DNA from: BAIKAL-G1 sp943369525
Lineage (GTDB): Bacteria > Cyanobacteriota > Cyanobacteriia > PCC-6307 > Cyanobiaceae
Assembly: GCA_943369525.1 (NCBI GenBank)
Contig: CALRNL020000013.1
Span: forward strand, 1-64,000
Length of the DNA: 64,000 nucleotides
Reading direction: 5' to 3'
In this document: positions 25,258 to 34,986 of the stretch, in pieces
Numbering within the stretch: the first letter of the stretch is position 1
How the letters are laid out: each line of letters opens with the position of its first letter
Translations under genes and position numbers: made by a program
The notes under the pieces: model-generated
Told to the model about the DNA's origin: nothing
Databases searched by the model: none
Seen by the model: only the letters and a program-made list of their open reading frames with translations

Positions 25258-27270
25258 ATGGACTCGGCCGCTCCCCTTGCCTGGTTGATCCCGGTGCTGC
25301 CCCTGGCGGGCGCCTGCCTGGTGGGCCTGGGCCTGATCAGCTTTAACCGCACGATTAACCGGCTGCGCAAGCCGGTTGCTGTGTTTTTGATCAGCTGCGT
25401 GGGCGCCTCGGCCGTGCTCAGCTACACGATCCTGGCCCAGCAGCTGGCGGGAGCCGGCGCCACCGAAGTGTTGTTCAACTGGGCCAGCGCCGGCACCTTC
25501 AACCTGGAGATGGGCTTCCGGGTCGACCCGCTCGGGGCCGTGATGCTGGCCTTGGTCACCACCATCGCCCTGCTGGTGATGGTCTATTCCGATGGCTACA
25601 TGGCCCACGACAAGGGCTATGTGCGTTTTTTCACCTATCTGGCCCTGTTCAGCAGTTCGATGCTGGGCCTGATTATCAGCCCCAACCTGCTGGAAATTTA
25701 TGTGTTTTGGGAGCTGGTGGGCATGTGCTCCTACCTGCTAGTGGGCTTTTGGTACGACCGGGACGCCGCCGCCAACGCGGCCCAGAAGGCCTTTGTGGTT
25801 AATCGGGTCGGCGACTTTGGCCTGCTGCTGGGGATCCTGGGCCTGTTCTGGGCCACGGGCAGTTTCGGTTTTGAGGAGATCGGCTCCCGCCTGCAGGAGG
25901 CCGTAGCCGGCGGCAGCCTCCCCAACGCCGCAGCGATCCTGCTCTGCCTATTGGTGTTCATGGGGCCCATGGCCAAATCGGCCCAGTTCCCCCTTCATGT
26001 TTGGCTGCCCGATGCCATGGAGGGCCCCACGCCGATCTCGGCCCTGATCCATGCCGCCACCATGGTGGCGGCGGGTGTGTTCCTGGTGGCCCGGCTCCAG
26101 CCCGTTTACGCCCCCTTCCCCCAGGTGCAACTGGTGATTGCCGTGGTTGGCACGATCACCCTGGTGCTGGGGGCGTCGATCGCCCTCACCCAGATGGACC
26201 TGAAGAAAGGGCTCGCCTACAGCACCGTCTCCCAGCTCGGCTACATGATGCTGGCCATGGGCTGCGGAGCGCCGGTGGCGGGGATGTTCCACCTGGTTAC
26301 CCATGCCTTCTTCAAGGCAATGCTGTTCCTGGGTTCGGGCTCGGTGATCCACGCCATGGAAGAGGTGGTGGGCCATGAACCGGTGTTGGCCCAGGACATG
26401 CGTTTGATGGGCGGCCTGCGCAAATTCATGCCCGTGACCGCGGGTACCTTTTTTATCGGCTGCGTGGCGATCAGCGGCATCCCGCCCCTGGCCGGTTTTT
26501 GGAGCAAGGACGAAATCCTGGGCCAGGCCTTTGGCAGCTTTCCGGTTCTGTGGCTGGCCGGTTTCATTACCGCCGGCATGACCGCCTTCTACATGTTCCG
26601 CCTTTACTTCCTGACCTTTGAAGGTCCGTTCCGCGGTAACGATGGGGCCATCCAAGCCAGCCTGCTGGCGGCCGCCGGCAAGGCTCCGGCCGTTGAAGCT
26701 CCCCACGGCGGTGGCCACCACGCCAGCCATCCCCATGAATCGGGCTGGCAGATGGCCATGCCCCTGGTGGTGTTGGCCGTGCCCTCCGTGCTGATTGGCC
26801 TCTTAGGGACCCCCTGGAACAGCCGCTTTGCCGGCCTGCTGGATCCCGAGGAGGCCGCTGAGATGGCAGCCCACTTCAGCTGGGGCGAGTTCCTGCCCCT
26901 AGCGGGCGCCTCGGTGGCCGTGTCGCTAGTGGGGATCAGCCTTGCCGTGGCGGCCTACGCCCTGCACAAACTGGACCTGGGCCAGGCGGTGGCGGCCCGC
27001 CTCCCGGCCCTGAATGCCTTCTTGGCGAATAAGTGGTATCTGGATGACATCAACGACAAACTGTTTGTCCAGGGCAGCCGCAAGTTGGCCCGCCGGGTGC
27101 TCGAAGTCGATTCCAAGGTGGTGGATGGGGTGGTCAACCTCACCGGCCTGGTCACCCTGGGCAGCGGCGAAGGGCTCAAGTATTTCGAAACCGGCCGGGC
27201 CCAGTTCTATGCCCTGATCGTGTTTGGCGGCGTGATCGCCCTGGTGGCCCTGTTCAGCGTGCTGGGCTGA
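25258..27270 (+). CDS. ndhF: NDH-1 subunit F (NdhF1)
   Basis: A 670-residue proton-pumping antiporter-like subunit with about 16 membrane helices. Conserved segments include IYVFWELVGMCSYLLVGFW, KAFVVNRVGDFGLLLGILG, KSAQFPLHVWLPDAMEGPTP and the HAATMVAAGVFLVARL helix. It resembles the respiratory/cyclic-flow NdhF1 rather than the CO2-uptake NdhF3/F4, judged by its pairing with ndhD1. A His-rich loop (EAPHGGGHHASHPHESGW, about 480-497) precedes the C-terminal helices. ATG at 25258. Confidence 0.95.
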   Translation: MDSAAPLAWLIPVLPLAGACLVGLGLISFNRTINRLRKPVAVFLISCVGASAVLSYTILAQQLAGAGATEVLFNWASAGTFNLEMGFRVDPLGAVMLALVTTIALLVMVYSDGYMAHDKGYVRFFTYLALFSSSMLGLIISPNLLEIYVFWELVGMCSYLLVGFWYDRDAAANAAQKAFVVNRVGDFGLLLGILGLFWATGSFGFEEIGSRLQEAVAGGSLPNAAAILLCLLVFMGPMAKSAQFPLHVWLPDAMEGPTPISALIHAATMVAAGVFLVARLQPVYAPFPQVQLVIAVVGTITLVLGASIALTQMDLKKGLAYSTVSQLGYMMLAMGCGAPVAGMFHLVTHAFFKAMLFLGSGSVIHAMEEVVGHEPVLAQDMRLMGGLRKFMPVTAGTFFIGCVAISGIPPLAGFWSKDEILGQAFGSFPVLWLAGFITAGMTAFYMFRLYFLTFEGPFRGNDGAIQASLLAAAGKAPAVEAPHGGGHHASHPHESGWQMAMPLVVLAVPSVLIGLLGTPWNSRFAGLLDPEEAAEMAAHFSWGEFLPLAGASVAVSLVGISLAVAAYALHKLDLGQAVAARLPALNAFLANKWYLDDINDKLFVQGSRKLARRVLEVDSKVVDGVVNLTGLVTLGSGEGLKYFETGRAQFYALIVFGGVIALVALFSVLG

Positions 27271-27366
27271 GGCCAACGGGCCTGGGGATCGTGTGGTTTC
27301 GCGTATCGGCTCCTGCCAGCCCTGGCGATGATTTCTACACTTCAGGCAGATCGTCCAGCCTGACCT

Positions 27367-29076
27367 GTGTTTGTTGACTTCACCCTGTCCCAGGGTGCGA
27401 CGGTCCTGGCAACGTTGACGCCCCTGGTGCTGGGCCTGCAAGGTTCGGGCCTGGAGCCCTCTGGCCTGCAGGCCTTTCCCTGGCTGAGTGCCTCGATCCT
27501 GTTCCCGATCGCCGCCGCCCTGCTGATCCCCTTCATCCCCGATCCCGGCGATGGCAAGACGATCCGCTGGTATGCCCTGGGCATTGCCCTAGGGACGTTC
27601 CTGCTGACGGTGGGGGGCTACCTCAACGGCTACAACCCGGCGGTGGAGGGTCTGCAACTGGTGGAACGGGTGTCCTGGCTGCCCGACCTGGGCCTGGCCT
27701 GGTCCGTGGGCGCGGACGGCCTCTCCATGCCCCTGATCCTGCTCACCAGCTTCATCACGGCCCTGGCGGTGCTGGCGGCCTGGCCGGTGACCTTCAAGCC
27801 GAGGCTGTTTTTCTTCCTGATCCTGGCCATGGACGGCGGCCAAATCGCCGTGTTTGCCGTGCAGGACATGCTGCTCTTCTTCCTGGCCTGGGAGTTGGAG
27901 CTGCTGCCGGTTTACCTGCTGCTGGCGATCTGGGGGGCCAAAAAACGCCAGTACGCTGCAACTAAATTCATTCTCTATACGGCCGGGGGCTCGGTTTTCA
28001 TCCTGCTGGCGGCCCTGGCCATGGCCTTCTACGGCGGTGGCGCCCCCAGCTTTGAATTCACCACCCTGATGGCCAAGGACTTCCCGGAGAAGTTCCAACT
28101 GCTCTGTTATGCCGGTCTGCTAATTGCCTTTGGCGTCAAGTTGCCGATCGTGCCCCTGCACACCTGGCTGCCCGATGCCCATGGCGAAGCTACGGCGCCG
28201 GTGCACATGTTGCTTGCTGGGATCCTGCTCAAGATGGGGGGCTATGCCCTGCTGCGCTTCAACGTGCAGCTCTTGCCGGAGGCCCACGCCCATTTCGCCC
28301 CGTTGCTGGTGGTGCTTGGCGTGGTGAATATCATCTATGCCGCCCTCACCTCCTTTGCCCAGCGCAATCTCAAGCGCAAGATCGCCTACAGCTCAATCAG
28401 CCACATGGGGTTTGTGCTGATTGGCATCGGTAGCTTCAGTGCCCTGGGCACCAGTGGCGCCATGCTGCAGATGGTGAGCCACGGCCTGATCGGCGCCAGC
28501 CTGTTCTTCCTGGTGGGAGCCACCTACGACCGCACCCACACCCTGCAGCTCGATGAGATGGGTGGGGTGGGCCAGAAGATGCGCAAAATGTTTGCGCTCT
28601 GGACGATCTGCTCCCTGGCCTCCCTGGCCCTGCCTGGCATGAGCGGCTTTGTTTCCGAGTTGATGGTGTTTGTGGGCTTTGCCACGAGCGAGGCCTATTC
28701 CCTCACCTTCCGCATTGTCATGTCGGTATTGGCGGCGATTGGCGTGATCCTCACCCCGATCTACCTGCTCTCGATGCTGCGCGAGATCTTCTTCGGCAAG
28801 GAAAATCCAGAGCTGGCCGCCCATAGCCAACTGGTGGATGCGGAGCCCCGCGAGATCTACGTGATCAGCTGCCTGCTGGTGCCCATCATCGGCATCGGCC
28901 TCTATCCCCGGATCTTGACCGACAGCTACCGGGCCTCGATCGAAGCCCTCGTCCAGCGTGAGACCGTGGCCATGGCCAAGGTGATCCATCCCCCGGCCAC
29001 CGGCCTGATCCGCCGCTCGCCGATGGCCGAGCTGCTGCCGCCAGCCCTGCTCCAGGCCCCGGCCCTGGCCGGGTAA
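27367..29076 (+). CDS. ndhD: NDH-1 subunit D (NdhD1)
   Basis: A 569-residue antiporter-like NDH-1 membrane subunit. Signatures are FFLAWELELLPVYLLLAIWG, KLPIVPLHTWLPDAHGEATA and RKIAYSSISHMGFVLIGIG. It follows ndhF by 96 bp and likely forms an operon with it, giving the distal membrane arm of the NDH-1L complex. The start is GTG at 27367, giving a 35-residue extension before FPWLSASILFPIAAALL; a shorter start is possible. The C-terminus carries a proline-rich soluble tail. Confidence 0.94.
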   Translation: MFVDFTLSQGATVLATLTPLVLGLQGSGLEPSGLQAFPWLSASILFPIAAALLIPFIPDPGDGKTIRWYALGIALGTFLLTVGGYLNGYNPAVEGLQLVERVSWLPDLGLAWSVGADGLSMPLILLTSFITALAVLAAWPVTFKPRLFFFLILAMDGGQIAVFAVQDMLLFFLAWELELLPVYLLLAIWGAKKRQYAATKFILYTAGGSVFILLAALAMAFYGGGAPSFEFTTLMAKDFPEKFQLLCYAGLLIAFGVKLPIVPLHTWLPDAHGEATAPVHMLLAGILLKMGGYALLRFNVQLLPEAHAHFAPLLVVLGVVNIIYAALTSFAQRNLKRKIAYSSISHMGFVLIGIGSFSALGTSGAMLQMVSHGLIGASLFFLVGATYDRTHTLQLDEMGGVGQKMRKMFALWTICSLASLALPGMSGFVSELMVFVGFATSEAYSLTFRIVMSVLAAIGVILTPIYLLSMLREIFFGKENPELAAHSQLVDAEPREIYVISCLLVPIIGIGLYPRILTDSYRASIEALVQRETVAMAKVIHPPATGLIRRSPMAELLPPALLQAPALAG

Positions 29077-29162
29077 CAAACCCCTGCGGCAGGGCCAGCC
29101 CCCTAACCAGAATCGGGCCCTAGTCCTTACGCTCTCAACATCAGAAAACCCAGCCTTGAGCC

Positions 29163-29522
29163 ATGCGGCAACTGAACTTCCTGTTGATCTTCAGTTTTGG
29201 CCTGGCCACGGTGATGTTCACCCTGGAGAACACGGCCGCTACCACCGTGAAATTCCTGCCGGGCGTCAGCACCACCCTGCCCCTGGCCGCCCTGCTGCTG
29301 GTGGTTGGTGGCATGGGCGCCACGGCGGCCTGGGTGTTCGCCGTCTGGAGTGGGGTGGTGAAAAAGGTAGAAAACCTCAGCAACCCGGGCGAGGTCGCGG
29401 CCCAGCAGGTGCGGATCCAGGAACTGGAGGAGGACGTGCAGCGCTACCGGGCTGCCGTGGATGCCCAGTTGGGCCTGCTGCCCGCCGCCGGCGAAACCTC
29501 TGCCCAAACCAACGCCGACTGA
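29163..29522 (+). CDS. LapA-domain (DUF1049) membrane protein
   Basis: A 119-residue protein with two membrane helices (about 4-20 and 38-62) and a C-terminal coiled coil (NPGEVAAQQVRIQELEEDVQ onward). LapA-type proteins in other bacteria are linked to lipopolysaccharide assembly control; the cyanobacterial role is not established. It lies 87 bp after ndhD and 128 bp before scpA on the same strand. Confidence 0.78.
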   Translation: MRQLNFLLIFSFGLATVMFTLENTAATTVKFLPGVSTTLPLAALLLVVGGMGATAAWVFAVWSGVVKKVENLSNPGEVAAQQVRIQELEEDVQRYRAAVDAQLGLLPAAGETSAQTNAD

Positions 29523-29650
29523 GGCCCTAGCCCGGGGATTGGATCGGGCTCGGCGCTGCCAATTTGTCTCGTCATTTGCCTATTCCGTCTGGCATGGCTG
29601 GCCGCCCGGGTCGCCAGCCGGTACTTTTCGGTGAAGTGGGCTAATCGGGA

Positions 29651-30598
29651 TTGGCAGAAGCTGGCGCCAGGCTTGCGATCCGGCTGCTCCAGGATGCGGC
29701 CGAACGGGGGGAGATCGACCCCTGGGATGTGGATGTGATTGGCGTGATCGATGGCTTCCTCGACCAACTTCGCTCACGCATTGCCCTGCCCAGGCTGGTG
29801 ACTGCCCCTGGCTCCCGGCGCCAGGGCGGCAGCTACGAACACGATCTGGCCGAAACCAGCGAAGCGTTTCTAGCCGCCTCGGTGTTGGTGGGGCTCAAGG
29901 CCGAACTGCTGGAGGCCAGCACGGTGCTGCCCGACCCCGTGGTCGAAGATGCCTTTGACTTCGATCACGACGGCCAGGGCTGGTTGATCACCCCCGCCAT
30001 GGAGCTGCCCGCCCGGCCCGAACGCCATCTGCTGCGGCGCCCCGTAGCGCCGCCGCCCCTGCAGCGGCCCGTGACCCTGGGGGAGCTGATCCAGCAACTC
30101 GAAGACATCGCCGAACGGCTGGAGCAGGAGGAAGGACGCCAGCGCACCCGCACCCGCAGCAAGCGCTTCAGCGATCGGGCCGCCATGGAACAGGTGGCGG
30201 CCCTGGCCCACCGCGAAAAGCTGCCCGAAACCACCGCCGCCCTGAGCCAGTTCCTGCTGCAGTGGCCCGCCAGCCTGGCTTGGGTGGGGTTCGACGGCCT
30301 GGTGGAGGCCTGGGCAGCCGTGGCTCCGGCCGACCTCGATTGCGACCGGGTGGGGGTGTTCTGGGCCCTGCTGTTCCTCTGCTCCCAGGGGAAGGTGGAA
30401 TTGGAGCAGCCCGGGGGCCTCTATGCCCCCCTACAGCTGAAACGGCTGCTTGATGGCGGCGAAAGCGTGCAGTTACCGCTCGTACCCAGCCCCAGCCCGG
30501 GGGCCTACGCCCCGAACCTCGCCCCGAACCCGGCCAAGACCCAGGCGAAAAAGCCAGGTCCAGCTAAGGCGCCGGCCAGAACGGCGCTTGCGGCCTGA
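29651..30598 (+). CDS. scpA: Segregation and condensation protein A
   Basis: A 315-residue kleisin. The N-terminal SMC-binding part contains LAIRLLQDAAERGEIDPWDV and SEAFLAASVLVGLKAELLEA; the C-terminal winged helix contains WALLFLCSQGKVELEQPGG. It bridges SMC ATPases in chromosome condensation. No scpB or smc is present in the window. TTG at 29651 immediately precedes the conserved AEAGARLAIRLLQ. The final 40 residues are a Pro/Ala/Lys-rich tail. Confidence 0.88.
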   Translation: MAEAGARLAIRLLQDAAERGEIDPWDVDVIGVIDGFLDQLRSRIALPRLVTAPGSRRQGGSYEHDLAETSEAFLAASVLVGLKAELLEASTVLPDPVVEDAFDFDHDGQGWLITPAMELPARPERHLLRRPVAPPPLQRPVTLGELIQQLEDIAERLEQEEGRQRTRTRSKRFSDRAAMEQVAALAHREKLPETTAALSQFLLQWPASLAWVGFDGLVEAWAAVAPADLDCDRVGVFWALLFLCSQGKVELEQPGGLYAPLQLKRLLDGGESVQLPLVPSPSPGAYAPNLAPNPAKTQAKKPGPAKAPARTALAA

Positions 30599-30644
30599 TG
30601 TCGTTGCCTAAGGTTGCCCATCATTTCCACGGAAGACAGCGCCG

Positions 30645-31826
30645 ATGAAGGCGATGATCCTGGCGGCCGGCAAGGGAACTCGGGTGCGTCCCATCACGCA
30701 GACGATCCCCAAACCGATGATCCCGATCCTGCAGAAACCGGTGATGGAGTTTCTGCTGGAACTCCTGCGCCAGCATGGCTTCACCGAAATCATGGTGAAT
30801 GTGTCGCACTTGGCCGAGGAAATTGAAAACTATTTCCGCGACGGCCAGCGCTTTGGTGTCGAAATTGCCTACAGCTTTGAGGGCCGCATTGAAGACGGCC
30901 AACTGATCGGCGATGCCCTGGGATCTGCCGGAGGCCTGAAGAAAATCCAGACCTTCCAACCCTTCTTCGATGAGACCTTCGTGGTGCTCTGCGGCGATGC
31001 CCTGATCGACCTCGATCTCACCGAAGCCGTGCGCCGCCACAAGGCCAAGGGCGCCATGGCCAGCCTGATTACCAAGCGGGTGCCCCGGGACCTGGTGAGC
31101 AGCTACGGCGTGGTGGTGACCGACCCGGAGGGCCGGGTGCTCTCCTTCCAGGAGAAGCCGGCGGTGGAAGAGGCCGCCAGCGACATGATCAACACCGGCA
31201 TCTACATCTTTGAGCCGGAGGTTCTTGATGTGATCCCGGAGGGCGTTCCCTTCGACATTGGCTCCGACCTGTTCCCCTTACTGGTGAAGCAGGGGGCGCC
31301 CTTCTACGCCTTGCCGATGGAATTTGAATGGGTGGATATCGGCAAGGTGCCCGATTACTGGCAGGCGATCCGCAGCGTCCTGCAGGGGGAAGTGCGGCAG
31401 GTGCAGATCCCCGGTAAGCAGGTGCGCCCTGGCATCTACACGGGCCTCAATGTGGCGGCCAATTGGGACAAGATCACGATCCAGGGTCCCGTCTATGTGG
31501 GCGGCATGACCCGGATTGACGATGGCGCCACGATCATTGGCCCCACCATGATTGGGCCCAGTTGCCACATCTGCGAAGGCGCCACGATCGACAACTCGAT
31601 CATTTTTGACTATTCACGCATCGGCGCGGGCGTCCGCCTGGTCGAAAAACTGGTGTTTGGCCGCTATTGCGTCGATCGCAACGGCGACCACTTCGACCTG
31701 CAGGAGGCCGCCCTGGACTGGCTGATCACCGATTCCCGTCGCCTCGACCATGGGGCTCCCTCTCCCCAGCAAAAGGCCATGGCCCAGCTGCTGGGCAGCG
31801 ATCTGGCGATCACTGGCGCCAGCTGA
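30645..31826 (+). CDS. cugP: Cyanobacterial-type UDP-glucose pyrophosphorylase
   Basis: A 393-residue nucleotidyltransferase with an N-terminal Rossmann-like domain (MKAMILAAGKGTRVRPIT, KPMIPILQKPVMEFLLELL, CGDALIDLDL, EFEWVDIGKVPDYW) and a C-terminal left-handed beta-helix with hexapeptide turns (about 260-340). The sequence matches the CugP type, which makes UDP-glucose in cyanobacteria lacking GalU. Products feed sulfolipid, exopolysaccharide and glycogen-related pathways; the BcsA-like synthase at 58491 would use UDP-sugars too. Alternative names for the family include mannose-1-phosphate guanylyltransferase. Confidence 0.85.
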   Translation: MKAMILAAGKGTRVRPITQTIPKPMIPILQKPVMEFLLELLRQHGFTEIMVNVSHLAEEIENYFRDGQRFGVEIAYSFEGRIEDGQLIGDALGSAGGLKKIQTFQPFFDETFVVLCGDALIDLDLTEAVRRHKAKGAMASLITKRVPRDLVSSYGVVVTDPEGRVLSFQEKPAVEEAASDMINTGIYIFEPEVLDVIPEGVPFDIGSDLFPLLVKQGAPFYALPMEFEWVDIGKVPDYWQAIRSVLQGEVRQVQIPGKQVRPGIYTGLNVAANWDKITIQGPVYVGGMTRIDDGATIIGPTMIGPSCHICEGATIDNSIIFDYSRIGAGVRLVEKLVFGRYCVDRNGDHFDLQEAALDWLITDSRRLDHGAPSPQQKAMAQLLGSDLAITGAS

Positions 31827-31868
31827 TCCAAGATCCGGGCCGATCGAACCGGCAGCCCAGGGCCCAGC

Positions 31869-32771
31869 TCAGGGCCCCAGGCCGACCAGACCCGCCCGCT
31901 CCAGGATCAAGGGAATCCGTTCTTCCGCCTTAACGGCCATCAGGTGCACCCCTTGGGCAATGCCCCGATAACAGGCAACCTGTTCGGCCGCAATGCTGAT
32001 GCCCTCATCGGCCGGATTGCTGGCGGCCGCCAGCCGATCGATCACCGCCTGGGGAATGCGGGCCCCGGGCACGACCCGGTTAATGAACAGGGCATTGCGG
32101 GCCGATTTGAGCAGGAACACCCCCGCCAGCACCGGCAAGCCCAGGGGTCCGGCCAGGTCGCCCACGAAGCGGCGGAGGGCCTCCGCATCCATCACCATCT
32201 GGGTTTGGATAAAGCGGGCTCCGGCGGCCTGCTTGCGTTGGATCCGGGCCCGCAGGCCACTCCAGCTGGGACTCTGGGGATCGGCCGCCGCCCCGGGGAA
32301 CAGGCTGGTAGGACCATCGGGCAGCAGGCCGCTGACGGGATCGAGCCCCTGGTTGAAGGCGGCCACCTGCTGCAACAGCCTCACGGCCTCCAGCTCATTC
32401 ACGGGCCGGCTGGCGGGTTGGTCCCCCGCCCGCACCGGGTCGCCGGTGAGGCAGAGCAGATTGGCAATGCCGAGGGCATGGGCGCCGAGCAGGTCGGCCT
32501 GGAGGGCGATGCGGTTGCGATCACGGCAGGCCAGCTGGAGCACCGGCTCGATGCCCTCATCCAGCAGGCGGCGACAGACGGCCAGGCTGCACATGCGCAT
32601 CACGGCGCGGCTGCCATCGGTGACATTGACCGCATGCACCAGGCCGCGCAGGGGGCGGGCCACGGCCAGGGTGGCGGCCAAATCACCACCCCGGGGCGGC
32701 ATGACCTCGGCGGTGATCGCAAAGCCACCGGCCTCCAAAACCTGTTGTAGCTGCAAAACCCCTTGCACCAC
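31869..32771 (-). CDS. metF: Methylenetetrahydrofolate reductase
   Basis: A 300-residue TIM-barrel flavoenzyme reducing 5,10-methylene-THF to 5-methyl-THF for methionine synthesis. Family segments are ITAEVMPPRGGD, HAVNVTDGSRAV, ANLLCLTGDPVRAGDQ and ARFIQTQMVMDAEALRRFV. GTG at 32771. It converges on cugP and is divergent from the PedR-like regulator with about 79 bp between starts. Confidence 0.9.
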   Translation of the reverse strand: MVQGVLQLQQVLEAGGFAITAEVMPPRGGDLAATLAVARPLRGLVHAVNVTDGSRAVMRMCSLAVCRRLLDEGIEPVLQLACRDRNRIALQADLLGAHALGIANLLCLTGDPVRAGDQPASRPVNELEAVRLLQQVAAFNQGLDPVSGLLPDGPTSLFPGAAADPQSPSWSGLRARIQRKQAAGARFIQTQMVMDAEALRRFVGDLAGPLGLPVLAGVFLLKSARNALFINRVVPGARIPQAVIDRLAAASNPADEGISIAAEQVACYRGIAQGVHLMAVKAEERIPLILERAGLVGLGP

Positions 32772-32850
32772 TGCGGCCCATCATGGGGGACCAGGGTGCT
32801 GACGTCCCGGTCACCCTGCCTACAGTGCGGCCAAGACCCGCGGCGGTTTA

Positions 32851-33138
32851 ATGGTTGAGCTTGATGAGCTGGGCCTGCCCCGACCAGGGTTGTCGGAGCG
32901 GGAACTCGAGATCATTGAACTGGTGGCCCAGGGCCTCACGAACCAGGAAATCGCCAGCACGTTGATGATCAGCAAGCGCACGGTGGATAACCATGTCAGC
33001 AATGTGTTCAACAAAACCGGTGCCAAAAACCGGGTAGCCCTGCTGAATTGGGCCATGGACCGCGGCAAAATCTGCCGCGATGGTTTCAATTGCTGCGCCC
33101 TGCCGCCGGCCGGCAGCCAGCCCCCCCTGGGCAGTTAG
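32851..33138 (+). CDS. pedR: Small LuxR-type regulator, PedR-like
   Basis: A 95-residue protein that is essentially a LuxR helix-turn-helix (LSERELEIIELVAQGLTNQE, ISKRTVDNHVSNVFNKT) plus a short tail KICRDGFNCCALP with Cys75, Cys81 and Cys82. This matches PedR, a redox-responsive cyanobacterial regulator controlled by photosynthetic electron transport via thioredoxin and a conserved Cys. No receiver domain. The genomic setting beside nadK and ndh genes fits a redox role. ATG at 32851; a Pro/Gly tail extends beyond the conserved CCALP. Confidence 0.85.
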   Translation: MVELDELGLPRPGLSERELEIIELVAQGLTNQEIASTLMISKRTVDNHVSNVFNKTGAKNRVALLNWAMDRGKICRDGFNCCALPPAGSQPPLGS

Positions 33139-33162
33139 GAGCCGGGCAGCCAGCCCGGTGAC

Positions 33163-33792
33163 TCAGGTCGGAACTGCCGCCAGGGATTGCAACACCGGCT
33201 GCCGCTCCAGTGTTGGCCATTGGCCAAAGGGCAGGCGGGCCAGGGCGGCGTTGCTGAAGGCCCCCTCGCCAGTGATCTCGCGCACGCACCAGGGCGGAAT
33301 CGCCACCGGCTGCTCTTCCCGCTCCAATTCCACTTCGGCGATCACCAGGGGGGCGTTGCCCGCCCCAAACACATCCAGCACCCAATCGCCCCCGGGCAGG
33401 TTGAGGCCATGGCGCCGTTTGACCAGCTTGCTGCCGCAATGACCCAGCAAGGCCAGGCCATCGGCGGGTGGGATGGCGTACTCGTATTCGTGGCGGGCGA
33501 TGCCGGAGGCCGCCAGCTTCAAGGTGAGCCAGGCTTCGCCGCCGCTTGCCAAGCCAGCTGGGCCGGCAGGGCCTGCCGCCGTGGCCAGGGCTTCTTCCGA
33601 ACGATCTGAGCTAGCGAGATGTTTTGAACTGTCAACACGGACCGCGCCGCTGGCCCGGCTGCTGCGCACCCGCAGGGTCGGTCCGTCCGGCGAGGCCAGC
33701 AGGTAGCCCTGCTCCAGGGCCTGGCTCCAAACCACCCAGGGGCGCCACGCCTCTCCGGCCACCAGGAAGCGCCGCTCAATTTCCAGCGCCAT
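33163..33792 (-). CDS. CYTH-domain protein (probable inorganic triphosphatase)
   Basis: A 209-residue triphosphate-tunnel protein. The defining EIERRFLV motif lies at the N-terminus (MALEIERRFLVAG), followed by TLRVRSSRASG, LTLKLAASG and VIAEVELEREEQ. Proteins of this type bind and often hydrolyse inorganic triphosphate; adenylate cyclase activity is less likely in this single-domain form. The ATG at 33792 precedes the motif by four residues; the longer frame overlaps nadK and is not conserved. An Ala/Gly-rich insert (about 70-90) is unusual. It lies downstream of nadK. Confidence 0.85.
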   Translation of the reverse strand: MALEIERRFLVAGEAWRPWVVWSQALEQGYLLASPDGPTLRVRSSRASGAVRVDSSKHLASSDRSEEALATAAGPAGPAGLASGGEAWLTLKLAASGIARHEYEYAIPPADGLALLGHCGSKLVKRRHGLNLPGGDWVLDVFGAGNAPLVIAEVELEREEQPVAIPPWCVREITGEGAFSNAALARLPFGQWPTLERQPVLQSLAAVPT

Positions 33793-33875
33793 GGCCTGGC
33801 TCCATCGGGGCGGCCATGCTGCCACGGGCAGGCCGCTCTCCAGGCGGAGCGCCATGGATTGGCCGGGGGGACGCC

Positions 33876-34880
33876 CTAATTCGGTGATGCCTCGCCACTG
33901 GTGAGGCTGCCAGCCCAATGGAGCTTGCGGGTGAGGGTGCGGTAATAGGAGGGGCTCTGGTCGAGGATCACCATCAGGGCATGGTCACGGGCCTGCTGGA
34001 TGACGCAGCGATCCCCAGGCTCCAGCAGCGTGGCCGCTGCCCCATCCTTCCAAAGCTTGACGCGGCGGTTGCTCTCCCCCAGGGGCCAGACCCCGAGGCG
34101 CGAGCGGGGCGGCACCACCACAGCCCGGCTAGAGAGGCTCATCGGGCAAATGGGATTGACCACAATCGCGTCGATACCGGGATGGAGGATCGGCCCCCCG
34201 GCCGCCATGGCGTAGCCCGTGGAGCCGGTGGGGGTGGCGATGATCAGGCCATCGCCCCGGTATTGGTCCACCACCTCGCCATCAATCTCTAGCTCCAACA
34301 AACAGGTGGGCGACACCTCGTCGAGGCACGGGCGGAAATAGAAATCATTGAAGGCCAGATGCACCCCGTCTTGGCTGCCATCGCCGCCCCTACCAGCAAC
34401 GGCCCCACCAGCGCCACCAGCGTGGGACTCGCCATGGCCATCGCCCGGCTGGGGCACGCCATCGCCCCGATCGATCAGGGCCTGCAACATCAGGCGCCGC
34501 TCCATGGCGAAGTGGTCTTCGCGGAGCCGATGCCAAAGCTCATCGCTGCCCGGCTGCTCGGAACTACTGTGCAGCAACTTGCGGTCGTGGGTGAGAAAAC
34601 CCAGGTGGCCGCCCACGTTGAAACACAGGATCGGCACCTGCAGGGGGGCCATGTGGCGGGCGGCCCCGAGCACGGTGCCATCGCCGCCGAGCACCACCAC
34701 CAGGTCGGGGGGCTCCCCCTGCTCGGCCAACAGGCCAGGGAAGGGGTTGGCCTCCAGGCCGCTCATGGCCACACTCACCTCGCTGCCGGAGGCCCGCAGT
34801 TCGGAGGCGGTGCGCCTGGCCTGGCGCTGGGCCGCCTGGCTGCCGGCGCGGTAGATCAGCCAGACCCGATTCAGTTGCAT
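33876..34880 (-). CDS. nadK: NAD kinase
   Basis: A 334-residue kinase making NADP from NAD. It has the GGDGT motif in LVVVLGGDGTVLGAARHM, FNVGGHLGFLTHD, and the substrate region IATPTGSTGYAMAAGGPIL. An insert rich in Gly and Ala (about 150-172, with GESHAGGAGGAVAGRGGDG) sits in a surface loop and looks lineage-specific. It is 106 bp downstream of ndhE on the same strand; ndh genes and nadK together supply and use pyridine nucleotides. ATG at 34880. Confidence 0.94.
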   Translation of the reverse strand: MQLNRVWLIYRAGSQAAQRQARRTASELRASGSEVSVAMSGLEANPFPGLLAEQGEPPDLVVVLGGDGTVLGAARHMAPLQVPILCFNVGGHLGFLTHDRKLLHSSSEQPGSDELWHRLREDHFAMERRLMLQALIDRGDGVPQPGDGHGESHAGGAGGAVAGRGGDGSQDGVHLAFNDFYFRPCLDEVSPTCLLELEIDGEVVDQYRGDGLIIATPTGSTGYAMAAGGPILHPGIDAIVVNPICPMSLSSRAVVVPPRSRLGVWPLGESNRRVKLWKDGAAATLLEPGDRCVIQQARDHALMVILDQSPSYYRTLTRKLHWAGSLTSGEASPN

Positions 34881-34986
34881 GGCGACTGGATGGCGATCGC
34901 TGGACGACAGGTGGGTGGCGAAGGGGAACCAGGCGAGGGCAACGGCAAAGAACCGGGCCTCGGGCGGGCCGCCTACCCGGGAGGCC

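Noticed and set aside
34887..34897. GCGATCGC (HIP1) octamer enrichment
   Set aside because: Only an isolated copy was noticed, so HIP1 is not enriched as it is in many other cyanobacteria.
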